Assembly (NCBI RefSeq): GCF_022524485.1
Contig: NZ_JAKXMK010000003.1
Location: 310,001-374,000 of the forward strand
Length of the DNA: 64,000 nucleotides
Direction of reading: 5' to 3'
Origin: Pseudonocardia alaniniphila
Lineage (GTDB): Bacteria; Actinomycetota; Actinomycetes; Mycobacteriales; Pseudonocardiaceae
Position 1 is the stretch's first letter. Each line of letters opens with the position of its first letter. Both the position numbers and the translations under genes were made by a program. Under the pieces are notes generated by a model. It was not told the DNA's origin. It saw nothing but the letters and a program-made list of their open reading frames with translations, and did no database searches. Below are positions 17,274 through 25,980 of this stretch, piece by piece.

Positions 17274-18014
17274 TCAGATGGCGGTGGTGCCACCGTCGGT
17301 GACCAGTTCCAGGCCGTTGACGTAGCTGGAGTCGTCGGAGGCGAGGAACAGGGCGACGGTGGCGATTTCCTCGGGTCGGCCCATCTGTCCGCGGGGGATG
17401 AGGGACTCGAATTCGGCCTTGGTGGCCTCGTCGAACAGTTCTTCCTGTTTGGCGGTGGCGACCTGGCCGGGGGTCAAGACGTTGACCCGGATCTTGCGGT
17501 CGCGCAGTTCGTTGAGCCAGACGCGGGCCCAGGCCTGCTGGACGGCTTTGCTACCCGCGTAGAGGCTCCAGCCGGGGAAGGCGCCGAGGGAGGCGTTGGA
17601 TCCGGTCATGAGGATCGAGCCGTTGTCGTTGATCAGCGGCAGTGCCTTCTGCACGGTGAACAGGGTGCCGCGCGCGTTGAGCCAGAAGGTGCGGTGGAAC
17701 TGTTCCTCGGTGATCTCGCCGAGCGCGCCGGGTTCGCCCATCCCGGCGCTGGCCCACAGCACGTCGATCGAGCCCCTTTCCCGCTTGACGGTGTCGTACA
17801 GGCGGTCCAAGTCGTCCAGTTCAGCCGCGTCACCCTGGACCGCGGTGACATTGCGGCCGATCAGCCTGACGGCGTCATCCAGTGCTTCCTGTCGCCGGGC
17901 CTGGATGAAGACGTGCGCCCCTTCCTCGACGAACAGTCGGGCGCCGGCGAGTGCCATGCCGGTGGATCCTCCGGTGATCACCGCTACCTTGCCATGCAGC
18001 TTTCCCACAATCAC
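17274..18014 (-). CDS. Short-chain dehydrogenase/reductase
   Basis: A 246-residue classical SDR. The cofactor loop is TGGSTGMA (14-21), the NAG-like motif is ASAGM (88-92), the catalytic Ser is in SNASLG and Tyr152 and Lys156 form YAGSK. ARRQE after strand two suggests NADP preference. It heads a minus-strand operon with a SnoaL-like and an NADP-oxidoreductase-like gene. It is divergent from a LysR gene 306 bases away, which suggests inducible oxidation or reduction of a small alcohol, ketone or quinone. Substrate unknown. Confidence 0.87.
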   Translation of the reverse strand: MIVGKLHGKVAVITGGSTGMALAGARLFVEEGAHVFIQARRQEALDDAVRLIGRNVTAVQGDAAELDDLDRLYDTVKRERGSIDVLWASAGMGEPGALGEITEEQFHRTFWLNARGTLFTVQKALPLINDNGSILMTGSNASLGAFPGWSLYAGSKAVQQAWARVWLNELRDRKIRVNVLTPGQVATAKQEELFDEATKAEFESLIPRGQMGRPEEIATVALFLASDDSSYVNGLELVTDGGTTAI

Positions 18015-18194
18015 TCCGTTTAATTGAGAGGTGCTCGAACCGGTCCGGTTCGAGCGTTGCGTACACCGACTTGTGTGCTTCTACCCGGTCATTTTCAGCA
18101 GCTCTTCCGTCGACGTCGAAGAATGAGCCGAGGAGCGTTCGATTCGCAACGTGCTCCTTCCGCGACCGGGGTCTGCTCTCGAGTCCCGATGTCT

Positions 18195-18212
18195 AATTCG
18201 TGTACCCGAATT
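18195..18212. promoter_or_regulatory. Candidate LysR operator (T-N11-A dyad)
   Basis: AATTCG (18195-18200), spacer TGTACC, CGAATT (18207-18212) is a perfect six-base inverted repeat. It contains the T-N11-A spacing of LysR boxes (TTCG...CGAA). It lies in the divergent interval between the SDR operon (start 18014) and the LysR gene (start 18321), 108 bases before the latter. AT-rich arms in a GC-rich genome make chance less likely. It is probably where the LysR protein binds. Apart from this, the interval shows no gene. Confidence 0.5.
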
Positions 18213-18320
18213 GCTCTCCCTGATAGGTACCTTTTCAGGATGCCGCCGGCCCGAGTTGGCGTCCAAGACTTCTTTCCGCGATGGCGATACCCTGGAGGCA
18301 TCGCCGGACCGGGAGGCTCG

Positions 18321-19244
18321 ATGGATCTGGACCTGCGCAAGTTGCGCTACTTCGTCGCCGTCGCCGACAAGCTGCACTTCGGCCGTGCCGCCGACGAGCT
18401 GCACATCGCCCAACCTGTGCTCAGCCGGCAGATCCGCGCGCTGGAAAAGGATCTCGGCACCCCGCTGTTCACCCGGGACAGCCACGGCGTGACGCTGACC
18501 GACGCCGGTCGGCAGCTACTGACCGACGCCGGCCCACTGCTGGCCTCCACCCACGCGGTCCGCCGCAGGGTGGCCGTGGCCGCGCACGGCAGCCAGCGGC
18601 TCATGGTCGGCTTCCGGGCAGGCGTCGCGGTCACCCCGGCGGTACGCCAGTTCGCCACCCGACACCCCGACGTTGTCGTGGACATGCAGCGAATCGAATG
18701 GGACGACCAGGCCCGGATGCTGCTCGACGGCCGCATCGACGTCGGCTACGTACGGCCGCCCATCGACGAGACCGGCCTGCGCGTCGCCCCGCTCTACACC
18801 GAACCTCGGGTAGCAGTGCTGCCCGCCGGCCACCGACTGGCAGGCAAGGAACACATCACCGAGGCCGACCTGGCCGGCGAGCCACTGCTGTGGTCTGCCG
18901 ACAGGGGTCCACAGCCCACCAAGCGCCCGCATCCCGACGCCGGCTACCTGGTGCGCGAGGTCGACGAGACACTCGAGCATGTCGCGGCCGGCCGGGGCAT
19001 CTCGTTCCTCGCCCGTTCGGCAACCGTGTTCTACACACACCCGGAAGTCGCCTACGTGCCCATCCCGGATCTGGCACCCGACCAGGTGTGCCTCGCAGTG
19101 GCGGCGTCACGCACCTCGCCGATGCTCGACGACTTCCTCGCCGCCGCTCACGCGACGGCCGAGATCACCGCAGAATGTGGCAACTACGAGATGTGGCAGC
19201 TTGGAGGTGGCGCCGTTCCAAGCCCGGTTGAGCGGCTCGACTGA
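18321..19244 (+). CDS. LysR-type transcriptional regulator
   Basis: A 307-residue protein. MDLDLRKLRYFVAVADKLHFGRAADELHIAQPVLSRQ is the winged helix-turn-helix with a normal QPVLSRQIRALE recognition helix; the co-inducer domain follows from about residue 90 (RLMVGFRAG, DVGYVRPPI, AAGRGISFLA). The ATG at 18321 has GGGAGG five bases before it; the open frame extends to 18024 but without a fitting start. It is divergent from the SDR operon and a good dyad lies between them, so it very likely regulates that operon. Close to the BenM/CatM type in layout. Confidence 0.9.
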   Translation: MDLDLRKLRYFVAVADKLHFGRAADELHIAQPVLSRQIRALEKDLGTPLFTRDSHGVTLTDAGRQLLTDAGPLLASTHAVRRRVAVAAHGSQRLMVGFRAGVAVTPAVRQFATRHPDVVVDMQRIEWDDQARMLLDGRIDVGYVRPPIDETGLRVAPLYTEPRVAVLPAGHRLAGKEHITEADLAGEPLLWSADRGPQPTKRPHPDAGYLVREVDETLEHVAAGRGISFLARSATVFYTHPEVAYVPIPDLAPDQVCLAVAASRTSPMLDDFLAAAHATAEITAECGNYEMWQLGGGAVPSPVERLD

Positions 19245-19547
19245 CCACGGCAGCGCCAGCGACTACCTCTGGCCTGCACGCCGGCAACAGCCCAGCGTTC
19301 GGCACGAGACACGCTTCGTCGAACCTGACCGCCACCAGCTCCATGCGGTGCTCGACGAAGGCGCGACGGTCATGGACGAGCTGTTCCCGCTGAAGTGACC
19401 GAGCTAGATAGACACTCACTTAAGGCCGGTGACCGCCAATCTCGGCCGCGCAGCCACCACCATCCCTTCCCTAGTTGGTCTGGCATTCGCGGTACTCCCC
19501 GGCCAGATCTGCGAAGTTGCTCACGTTATCGATGTCGCGCGTGCAGG
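19245..19547. other. Intergenic stretch with no clear gene
   Basis: The plus frame ending at 19398 gives FVEPDRHQLHAVLDEGATVMDELFP just before its stop. This looks more protein-like than its surroundings and could be the tail of a lost gene, but no start or family is evident. Otherwise nothing is visible. Confidence 0.35.
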
Positions 19548-19679
19548 ATGGCCGGCGAGTCCGATGGCAGCATCGACACCGTGACCGCGATGGATCGTCT
19601 CCTCGCCGTGGGCTTGAGCCTCGAACAGGCGGAAGACCATCTGCGATCTGGGCGGGTCGAGCGCAACGGCGACTGGTGA
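19548..19679 (+). CDS. Small 43-residue protein, possibly frameshifted at its end
   Basis: The frame gives an N-terminal lead and then TAMDRLLAVGLSLEQAEDHL with SGRVERNGDW before TGA. The helix plus GRVxxNG pattern is common in short actinomycete proteins of unknown role that normally continue with VTDP and a Pro/Ala-rich tail. Just after the stop, the next frame reads VMDPYRAAHPPAAG, so a one-base deletion near 19677 may have cut the protein short. The start has only a weak AGG. Either a tiny gene or a recent pseudogene. Confidence 0.4.
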   Translation: MAGESDGSIDTVTAMDRLLAVGLSLEQAEDHLRSGRVERNGDW

Positions 19680-19846
19680 TGGATCCGTATCGGGCGGCGC
19701 ACCCGCCAGCGGCTGGGAAATCGCAGGGCTCGGGATCATCGCCGCAATCCTCATCGTCGGGATGGGACGAGGCCGGCGCCGCTGCACCGATTCGTCTGTG
19801 GCCCACCCCCTACTCCTCACGGCAACAGCCTCCAGGGGAGACGAAA

Positions 19847-19861
19847 AGCACTTCTAGTGCT
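19847..19861. promoter_or_regulatory. Palindrome before the first araC-type gene
   Basis: AGCACT (19847-19852), TCT, AGTGCT (19856-19861) is a perfect inverted repeat 38 bases before the GTG start at 19899. A related AGTGCT lies at 22539-22544, upstream of the second, paralogous regulator. The shared element may be an operator for one or both regulators. Confidence 0.35.
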
Positions 19862-19898
19862 CCTACGTGGGCGGATGGCCGGAGCTAACCTCAGGGCC

Positions 19899-20843
19899 GT
19901 GCAGATTCTTGAGTTCTCCGGTGAGGAGTTGGAACACCTCGCTCGTGAGTTCTACCTTCCGGTGATCGTCAAGACGGATCCCAGCTTCCGCGGACAGGCG
20001 GCGATTCAGGGGCTCGGCGATACCTTGACACTCTCCCGGTCGCATTCGGGGCAGATATCGGCGGTCCGAACCGACCGGATGGTAGCGAGAGCCACGGACG
20101 ACAGCCTGATGCTCTTCAGCCTATACATGGAAGGTCGGGTCCGCGTCCGTCAGCACGACCGCTGCGCCGAGCTCGCGGCCGGTGCCGGAGTGCTCACCGA
20201 GGCGCGTAGCCGCTACGAGCGGACCTCGTCGACCGAGACCCAGCGCATGACCTTGCGTTTCTCCCGCGAGTTGCTCCCGCTCCGGACCACCGAGATCACC
20301 GAGGCGTGCGCGCGCAGCATGGAACCCGCAGCCCCGGCCATGCAAGTGTTGTCCTGCTACCTCGATCGGCTGTTCGAGGTTGCCGACGAGCTCGCCGCGG
20401 GAGAGCGGCTGGATGCTGGGCGCGCCGCGATCGACCTGCTCGCGATGACGCTGCGGGGCGTCGTCAGCTCAGTACCGGGCGGGGACGGATCCGCGGCGGT
20501 GTTGCTCGACATGATGCGGACGCACATTCGCAAACACCTGGCCGACCCGCAGCTGCGGGTCGAGGAACTGGCGCGCCGGCACCGTATATCGGTGCGCCAG
20601 GCGTACATCCTGTTCGAACGGATCGGGACCACACCCGGTGCGTACCTGCGCGAGCAGCGGCTGCTCGCTGCACGGACGATGCTGTCCAACCCGAGATACG
20701 ACCGTCTCGCGATATCGAGCATCGCAGCTGCCGTCGGGTTCCGCGACCTCAATACGTTCGAACGGGCGTTTCGGCGGCAGTACGGCACGACGCCAACCGG
20801 TTGGCGGCGTGAACGCCTCCACCACTGTGGAACGCGCCTGTGA
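19899..20843 (+). CDS. AraC-family transcriptional regulator (paralogue 1)
   Basis: A 314-residue protein with an N-terminal sensor domain (about 1-185, containing ARSRYERTSS and RFSRELLPL) and a C-terminal AraC double helix-turn-helix (about 215-312), including RRHRISVRQAYILFERIG, SSIAAAVGF and FERAFRRQYGTTPTGWRRE. The GTG at 19899 (QILEFSGEEL follows) is chosen because the paralogue at 21537-22484 begins at exactly the corresponding codon; an upstream GTG at 19857 or ATG at 19875 would add up to 14 residues. The two regulators face each other across 700 bases. Ligand and targets are unknown. Confidence 0.85.
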   Translation: MQILEFSGEELEHLAREFYLPVIVKTDPSFRGQAAIQGLGDTLTLSRSHSGQISAVRTDRMVARATDDSLMLFSLYMEGRVRVRQHDRCAELAAGAGVLTEARSRYERTSSTETQRMTLRFSRELLPLRTTEITEACARSMEPAAPAMQVLSCYLDRLFEVADELAAGERLDAGRAAIDLLAMTLRGVVSSVPGGDGSAAVLLDMMRTHIRKHLADPQLRVEELARRHRISVRQAYILFERIGTTPGAYLREQRLLAARTMLSNPRYDRLAISSIAAAVGFRDLNTFERAFRRQYGTTPTGWRRERLHHCGTRL

Positions 20844-21044
20844 CCGTGTTGCAGGAAATGCATGGTGTCCGAGAGAAATCCCTATGCACGATGAGGGCGC
20901 TGGGCTGGTCGACTGTCTGCACAGCCGACGAGGGGGTCAGGCAGACGCGAACCGGGCTGGGGGCTCGGTCACCGACCGCGTCAACGCTTGCCCCCTGGCC
21001 CGAGGGGGGTGGGGCCGGGCTGCATACGCCGCCCGGCCCCCGCT

Positions 21045-21102
21045 CGCCACGATGACGGTCCTTCTCCTGGGCGTAGGACTCGTCGAGGTACGCCAGGAGC
21101 AC
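21045..21102 (-). pseudogene. Possible DUF3800 remnant
   Basis: On the minus strand the frame reads VLLAYLDESYAQEKDRH, matching the usual start of DUF3800 proteins (LLAYLDES with the catalytic-like Asp and Glu). After about 20 codons it dissolves into Gly/Pro/Arg-rich sequence. The rest of 20844-21243 shows no other gene. Confidence 0.3.
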
Positions 21103-21243
21103 CGGATCATGCTGGCACGGCCGGTGACCCAGATGGTGTGAACGTCGGGTTCGCGCCTGGACTGCAGACGTACTGTGGGTGGGAGACACCGCGCTTCCCC
21201 CGCGGCGCCTATCGGGGTGACGTTGACGCGGGGGTGCTCGCAT

Positions 21244-21483
21244 ATGACGCAGGCAGGCCAGCCGTACAGCTCAGTCGAAGACGAGCAGGCGCGAGCCATG
21301 CGGGCCGCAGCCGACAGAGCCAGTCTGATCCCGGGGATCCCTTGGCCGATCTGGGCGGCGATCGGGCATGTGCTGTTCGCCGTGGCGACGGAGCTGGCTA
21401 ACGGGCGGCGGCTTCCGATTGAGGTTCGGCGGGCCGCGCTGCACATGGTGCGGGCGATCGACGAGGCCGAGGCGCGGCGGTAG
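21244..21483 (+). CDS. Small uncharacterised protein
   Basis: A 79-residue protein starting MTQAGQPYSSVEDEQARAMR, with a central GIPWPIWAAIGHVLFAVATELANGR... helix-rich segment and a C-terminal basic helix. It has codon use like a real gene and a purine-rich stretch before the ATG. No domain is recognised. It lies between the two AraC-type regulators, in the same direction as the first, and could be part of the system they control. Confidence 0.5.
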   Translation: MTQAGQPYSSVEDEQARAMRAAADRASLIPGIPWPIWAAIGHVLFAVATELANGRRLPIEVRRAALHMVRAIDEAEARR

Positions 21484-21536
21484 CTCGAGGGCTGGGTGGC
21501 GCGTTGGGTCGCGCCCCAGTTGACTCCGCCGAACCT

Positions 21537-22484
21537 TCAGCGAGGGCGGCCTTTTCTGCTCTGCTGCTCACGCCGCCAGCCGGCCGGTGTCGTCCCGTAC
21601 TGCCGCCGGAACGCCCGTTCGAACGTGCTGAGGTCGAGGAACCCGACGGTAGCCGCGATGCTCGATATCGTGAGCCGGGCGTACCTCGCGTCGGACAGCA
21701 TCGTCCGGGCTGCGAGAAGCCGCTGCTCGCGCAGGTACGCACCCGGTGTGGTCCCGATCCGTTCGAACAAGGTGTACGCCTGACGGACCGACACATGGTG
21801 CCGCCGCGCCAGTTCCTCGACCCGCAGCTCTGGGTCGGCCAGGTGGTTGCGAACGTGGGTCCGCATCATGTCGAGCAACACGCCCGCGGAGCCGTCCCCG
21901 CCCGGTACGCAGGGTGTGACGTCGCGCAGCGCCATCGAGAGCAGATCGATCGCGGCCCGCCCGGCGTCCAGCCGCTGGGGCGCGGTGAGCCCGTCGGCTA
22001 CCTCGAACAGCCGATCGAGGTAGCTGGAGAGGACCTGCATGGCCGGGGAAGCGGGATCCATGCTGCGTGCACAGCAGTCGGTGATCTCGGCTGTGCGGAG
22101 CGGGAGCAGCTCGCGGGAGAAATGCAAGGACAGGCACCGGGCCCCGGTCGACATGACCCGCTCGTACCGGCTCCGCGTCTCGTTGAGCACTCCCGTACCG
22201 GGCGCCAGCTCGACGACGCGGTCGTGCTGGCGAATGCGGCCCTGTCCGGCCATGTATACGCAGAAGAGCATCAGGTCGTCCGCCGACGACTTCGCTGCCA
22301 TTCGGTCGGTCCGGACCACCGACATCTGCCCCTGATGCCGCCACTGAGTCAGAGCCAGGGCCTCGTCCAGCTCCTGGAACGCCACTCGCCCGCGATAGTC
22401 GGGACGCGCCCGAGCGATCACCGGCATGAGGAAACCATCGGCGACGTCTTCCAACTCCTCACCGGAGTACTCAAGGATCTGCAC
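21537..22484 (-). CDS. AraC-family transcriptional regulator (paralogue 2)
   Basis: A 315-residue paralogue of the regulator at 19899-20843, with the same start (QILEYSGEEL), sensor-domain motifs (ARSxYERVMST-like, HFSRELLPLRT) and C-terminal double helix-turn-helix. The DNA-binding part differs at only about a dozen and a half positions over some 90 residues (for example RRHHVSVRQAYTLFERIG). The sensor domains differ more. This suggests the two bind similar DNA but sense different signals. The GTG at 22482-22484 is the start by comparison; the open frame upstream runs into IS-derived sequence and is not part of the gene. Confidence 0.85.
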   Translation of the reverse strand: MQILEYSGEELEDVADGFLMPVIARARPDYRGRVAFQELDEALALTQWRHQGQMSVVRTDRMAAKSSADDLMLFCVYMAGQGRIRQHDRVVELAPGTGVLNETRSRYERVMSTGARCLSLHFSRELLPLRTAEITDCCARSMDPASPAMQVLSSYLDRLFEVADGLTAPQRLDAGRAAIDLLSMALRDVTPCVPGGDGSAGVLLDMMRTHVRNHLADPELRVEELARRHHVSVRQAYTLFERIGTTPGAYLREQRLLAARTMLSDARYARLTISSIAATVGFLDLSTFERAFRRQYGTTPAGWRREQQSRKGRPR

Positions 22485-22630
22485 GGCTCCGAGGCTAGTC
22501 CGGCCATCCGCCTGGATCGGAGCGCTACGGGTACTCCTAGTGCTACCTGGACGGCTGTTGTCGTGACGAGCAGTGGCCGGGCCACTGGCGAACGGCTGGC
22601 GGCGCCAGGTGCTGGTCAGACTCGTCCCAT

Positions 22631-22871
22631 CCGCGTCCTGCCAGGCCCGCAGTCTCCGCCAGGCGGTGTGCCCGGAACCGCACCCGAGCTCCGGAGGAAG
22701 GTCGCGCCACCGGCAACCGGTACGCAGCACGAACAGGATGCCTTCCAGCGCCGCTCGATCATCGGTCCGCGGACGCCCACCTGGTCCTCAAGGTCGCGGC
22801 CGAGCCGGGAGCAGCGGCTGAATCAGCTCCCAGAGCCGATCGTCAACCAGCCGCTGCTGCCTGGGTGTCAC
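22631..22871 (-). pseudogene. Truncated IS5-family transposase (N-terminal piece)
   Basis: Minus-strand reading from the GTG at 22869-22871 gives VTPRQQRLVDDRLWELIQPLL, then an in-frame TGA, then GGRPRTDDRAALEGILFVL and TGCRWRDLPPELGCGSGH with TAWRRLRAWQDAD. This is the N-terminal domain of IS5-group transposases. The match ends near 22631, where the sequence changes to the leader of the AraC gene. The catalytic DDE part is missing. Upstream, 22928-22940 contains AGACC-A-GGTCT, which may be part of the old terminal repeat. Confidence 0.7.
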
Positions 22872-22997
22872 AGCCGGAGCGGATCACCGACTCGGCCACC
22901 AAGATCACGTACCGATACGCCATTTTTGAGACCAGGTCTTAGTCACTCATACCGCTGTCAGACCTGTCATTTAATCGATGATCACGTGTCTGACCTG

Positions 22998-23072
<75 letters not shown>

Positions 23073-23156
23073 TTGCCCGAATGAAGTTACACGACGCCCC
23101 TCCGGCCTCGTCACCGGGGGTCGCCGCTGGCGCTGTTGCTGATCTACGGTCAGGCA

Positions 23157-25172
23157 GTGAAACCCGCCGACATCGGACAACTCGTCTCAGCCGCCGATCC
23201 GAAGGTCTCCCCCGACGGGCGGTTGATCGCCTTCGTCGTCACCCGGGTCGACCTGGAGAAGAACCGCTACCGCAGCGCCGTCTGGCTCGCCACGGCCGAC
23301 GGCTCCGCGCCGCCCTACCCGCTCACCACGGGCGAGCACAGCGACAGACAGCCGAGATGGTCGCCGGACGGCCGCAGGCTCGCGTTCACCAGCCGCCGTT
23401 CGGAGGAGGAAGGCGTCCACACGCTGCACGTGGCGCCGATCGGCATCCCGGGCGAGACGCTCACCATCTGCGAGCGCCCGGAGGCCATCGAGGAGCCGGT
23501 CTGGTCCCCGGACGGCACACGCATCGCGTTCGCGTCCCGGGAGCGCACCGGCCGCTACACGGACGGCGACGACGAGCGCGGGCGGCCGCCGCGACGAATC
23601 GACCGGCTGTTCTCCCGCCTCGACGGCACCGGCTGGATCATCGACCGGCCACGTAGCGTGTTCGTGGTGCCTGCGGACGGGGCGACCGCGCCGCTCCTGG
23701 TCGCAGGCGGCCCGTACGAGCACGGCGGGCCCGCGTGGTCGCCGGACGGCACGCGGCTCGCGGTGGCCACCACGCGGGCCAAGGACTGGGACCTCGACGA
23801 CATCAGCGACATCCACCTGTTCGACGTCGCCGCGCCCGGCGGTGACGGTCGGGTGCTCACCGATCGCAGCCTGTCCCACAGCCTGCCCTCGTTCAGCCCG
23901 GACGGCGGCGAGATCGCCACGCTCGCCCAGGACACCCGCATCGTGCCGTCACACTCGCAGGTCCTCGTCACCGACGTGGAGACCGGCAAGCAGCGCGTGC
24001 TCAGCGCGCAGCTCGACCGCCAGTGCGCCCCCCACCCCGGGTCCCGCAACCCGCTCTGGCACGACGGGCACCTGCTGTTCTCGATCGAGGACCACGGCTC
24101 GGTGCACGTGTACCGCGTGCCCGCCGACGGTTCCGGGGAGCCGCAGTTGCTGGCCGGAGGCACGCGGCAGATCAGCGGGTTCGACCTTGCCGGCGGCACG
24201 TTCGCGTTCGTCGCCTCCACCCCCACCGCGCTGCCGGAGCTCTTCGTCCGCACGTCGGACGGGGAGGAGCGGCAGCTCACCTCGCTCGGCGCGGCCTTCC
24301 ACGCGGCGGTCCCCGTCGCCCCGCCCGAGCACTTCACCGTCCCCTCCCCCGCCGGCGACGGCGACATCGACGCTTGGGTGGTGCGGCCGACGGGTGTACC
24401 CGCCGACGCGCGGGTGCCCGTGTTGCTGTCCATCCACGGCGGTCCGATGTCGCAGTACGCGAACACGTGGTTCGACGAGTTCCAGCTGTGGGCCGGGGCC
24501 GGGTACGCGGTCGTCTACTGCAACCCGCACGGCTCCACGGGTCACACCGACGCATGGTGCCGATCCATCCGCCCGCCGGAGGCCCCGGAAGCGCCCGGCA
24601 CGGGCTGGGGCGGCATCGACGCCGACGACGTGCTCGCCGTGCTGGACGCCGCGCTGGAACGTGACCCGTCGCTCGACGCGGGCCGTGTGGGCGTGCTGGG
24701 CGGCTCCTACGGCGGCTACCTCACGAGCTGGCTGATCGGGCACACCGACCGCTTCGTCGCCGCGTGCAGCGAGCGCGCCGTCAACAACGTGCAGTCGCTG
24801 GAGACGAGCTCCGACGTGGCGGGCTTCTTCCGCTACGAGTTCGGCGCGAGCCACCTCGACGCACCGGAGCTCTACGAGCGGCTGTCGCCGATCAGCTACG
24901 TCCGGGACATCACGACGCCGGTGCTCATCCTCCACTCGGAGGACGACCTGCGCTGCCACATCGAGCAGGCCGACCAGCTCTTCGTCGCGCTCCGACTCCT
25001 CGGCAAGCCGGTGGAGTACTGGCGCTTCCCACAGGAAGGTCACGAGCTCTCGCGCAGCGGCTCGCCCCGCCACCGCGTGCAGCGGGCGGAGATCATCCTC
25101 GACTGGTTCGGCCGGCACCTCGGCGGCGAGCGCCCGCAGATCTCGTGGGACCACCCGTCGCGCGACGCGTAG
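23157..25172 (+). CDS. S9-family serine peptidase (acylaminoacyl/prolyl-oligopeptidase type)
   Basis: A 671-residue protein with an N-terminal beta-propeller of TolB/DPP-like repeats (WSPDGTRIAFASRE, WSPDGTRLAVATTR, FSPDGGEIATLAQD; about 1-380). A C-terminal alpha/beta hydrolase domain follows, with LLSIHGGP, the nucleophile Ser517 in GGSYGGY, Asp597 in SEDDLR and His629 in EGHELS. It should cleave short peptides or remove N-acyl amino acids in the cytosol. The GTG at 23157 follows a GATCTACGGT -10-like box closely and may be leaderless; an in-frame codon at 23136 is the alternative. It is 84 bases from the tRNA gene, divergent. Confidence 0.9.
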   Translation: MKPADIGQLVSAADPKVSPDGRLIAFVVTRVDLEKNRYRSAVWLATADGSAPPYPLTTGEHSDRQPRWSPDGRRLAFTSRRSEEEGVHTLHVAPIGIPGETLTICERPEAIEEPVWSPDGTRIAFASRERTGRYTDGDDERGRPPRRIDRLFSRLDGTGWIIDRPRSVFVVPADGATAPLLVAGGPYEHGGPAWSPDGTRLAVATTRAKDWDLDDISDIHLFDVAAPGGDGRVLTDRSLSHSLPSFSPDGGEIATLAQDTRIVPSHSQVLVTDVETGKQRVLSAQLDRQCAPHPGSRNPLWHDGHLLFSIEDHGSVHVYRVPADGSGEPQLLAGGTRQISGFDLAGGTFAFVASTPTALPELFVRTSDGEERQLTSLGAAFHAAVPVAPPEHFTVPSPAGDGDIDAWVVRPTGVPADARVPVLLSIHGGPMSQYANTWFDEFQLWAGAGYAVVYCNPHGSTGHTDAWCRSIRPPEAPEAPGTGWGGIDADDVLAVLDAALERDPSLDAGRVGVLGGSYGGYLTSWLIGHTDRFVAACSERAVNNVQSLETSSDVAGFFRYEFGASHLDAPELYERLSPISYVRDITTPVLILHSEDDLRCHIEQADQLFVALRLLGKPVEYWRFPQEGHELSRSGSPRHRVQRAEIILDWFGRHLGGERPQISWDHPSRDA

Positions 25173-25177
25173 CAGAG

Positions 25178-25213
25178 GGGGCGAGCCACACGTTCGTCCA
25201 TGTGGCTCGCCCC
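25178..25213. terminator. Bidirectional hairpin terminator
   Basis: GGGGCGAGCCACA (25178-25190) pairs perfectly with TGTGGCTCGCCCC (25201-25213), 13 pairs with a ten-base loop. It lies between the convergent S9 peptidase and DsbA-like genes, so it can end both transcripts. There is no U-tract, as is usual in GC-rich actinomycetes. Confidence 0.75.
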
Positions 25214-25229
25214 GTCGGTCGGTGGGCGC

Positions 25230-25979
25230 TCAGTGTCCGGCGGCGATGGCGTCCTTGAGCCAGTTGGTGTTGTTCAGGTCGATCTTGGCGCCCTTGACGG
25301 CGACGGTGGGCGTGCCGAACTGGCCGTTGGTCTGCAGCGCGGGATCGGCGGCGGCGGTGTTGGTCTCCGTGGTGACGGCCGCGGAGTTCGTGCCGTTGTT
25401 CACGCACGCAGCGAAGTCGCCCGTGGCCCCGAGCTGGGTGCCGAAGTCGATGAGCTGCTGGTTGGTCAGGCCCGAGCTCCCCTCTCGCGGCTGCTCGGCG
25501 AACAGCTTCTCCCGGTAGGCCGGGTAGATCCCCGCCGGCACCGCGCACAGGGCCGCGTTGGCCGCGCGGGTGGAGTAGCCGGGCGGGGTGGTCGAGGGGT
25601 CGAGGATCGCGATCGTGTGGAACCGCACGGTGATCTGCCCGTTGTTCAGAGCGGTGACGATGTCGTTGCCGTAGCGCTCCTCGAACCGCTCGCACTGCGG
25701 GCAGAGGAAGTCCTCGTAGGTGTCGATCGTGACCGGGCCGTTTCCCGCGGTGACGACGGCGCCGGACGCCGTGGCGGTGTAGGTGGGCGTGACAGAGGTC
25801 GAACTCCGGTTGTTGAGCAGCACCGTCACGCCGATGATCACGGCGACCACCAGGACGACCGCCACCACGATCAGCGGAGTGCGGTTGCGCTTCGGAGGGA
25901 CGCTGATGCCGGCAGCGGCGAGGCGGCGGGCGGCCTCCGCCTGCCGGCGCTTCTTGTCGCCACGCTGCGCTCCGCCCAT
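25230..25979 (-). CDS. Membrane-anchored DsbA-like thioredoxin-fold protein
   Basis: A 249-residue protein: a basic cytosolic N-terminus (1-33), one membrane helix (34-55), then an extracytoplasmic DsbA-type domain with the active-site C93-P-Q-C96 after DTYEDF and the cis-Pro loop GTPTVAV near residue 226. It should oxidise or isomerise disulfides in exported proteins. It starts one base after the stop of a MauE-type gene, so the two are translationally close and probably function together as thiol oxidant and quinone-linked partner. Confidence 0.9.
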   Translation of the reverse strand: MGGAQRGDKKRRQAEAARRLAAAGISVPPKRNRTPLIVVAVVLVVAVIIGVTVLLNNRSSTSVTPTYTATASGAVVTAGNGPVTIDTYEDFLCPQCERFEERYGNDIVTALNNGQITVRFHTIAILDPSTTPPGYSTRAANAALCAVPAGIYPAYREKLFAEQPREGSSGLTNQQLIDFGTQLGATGDFAACVNNGTNSAAVTTETNTAAADPALQTNGQFGTPTVAVKGAKIDLNNTNWLKDAIAAGH

Positions 25980-25980
25980 G

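Noticed and set aside
22485..22730. Longer start for the second AraC regulator, adding 82 residues
   Set aside because: The extension is IS5 transposase sequence followed by the non-coding leader; the paralogue starts at the corresponding GTG.
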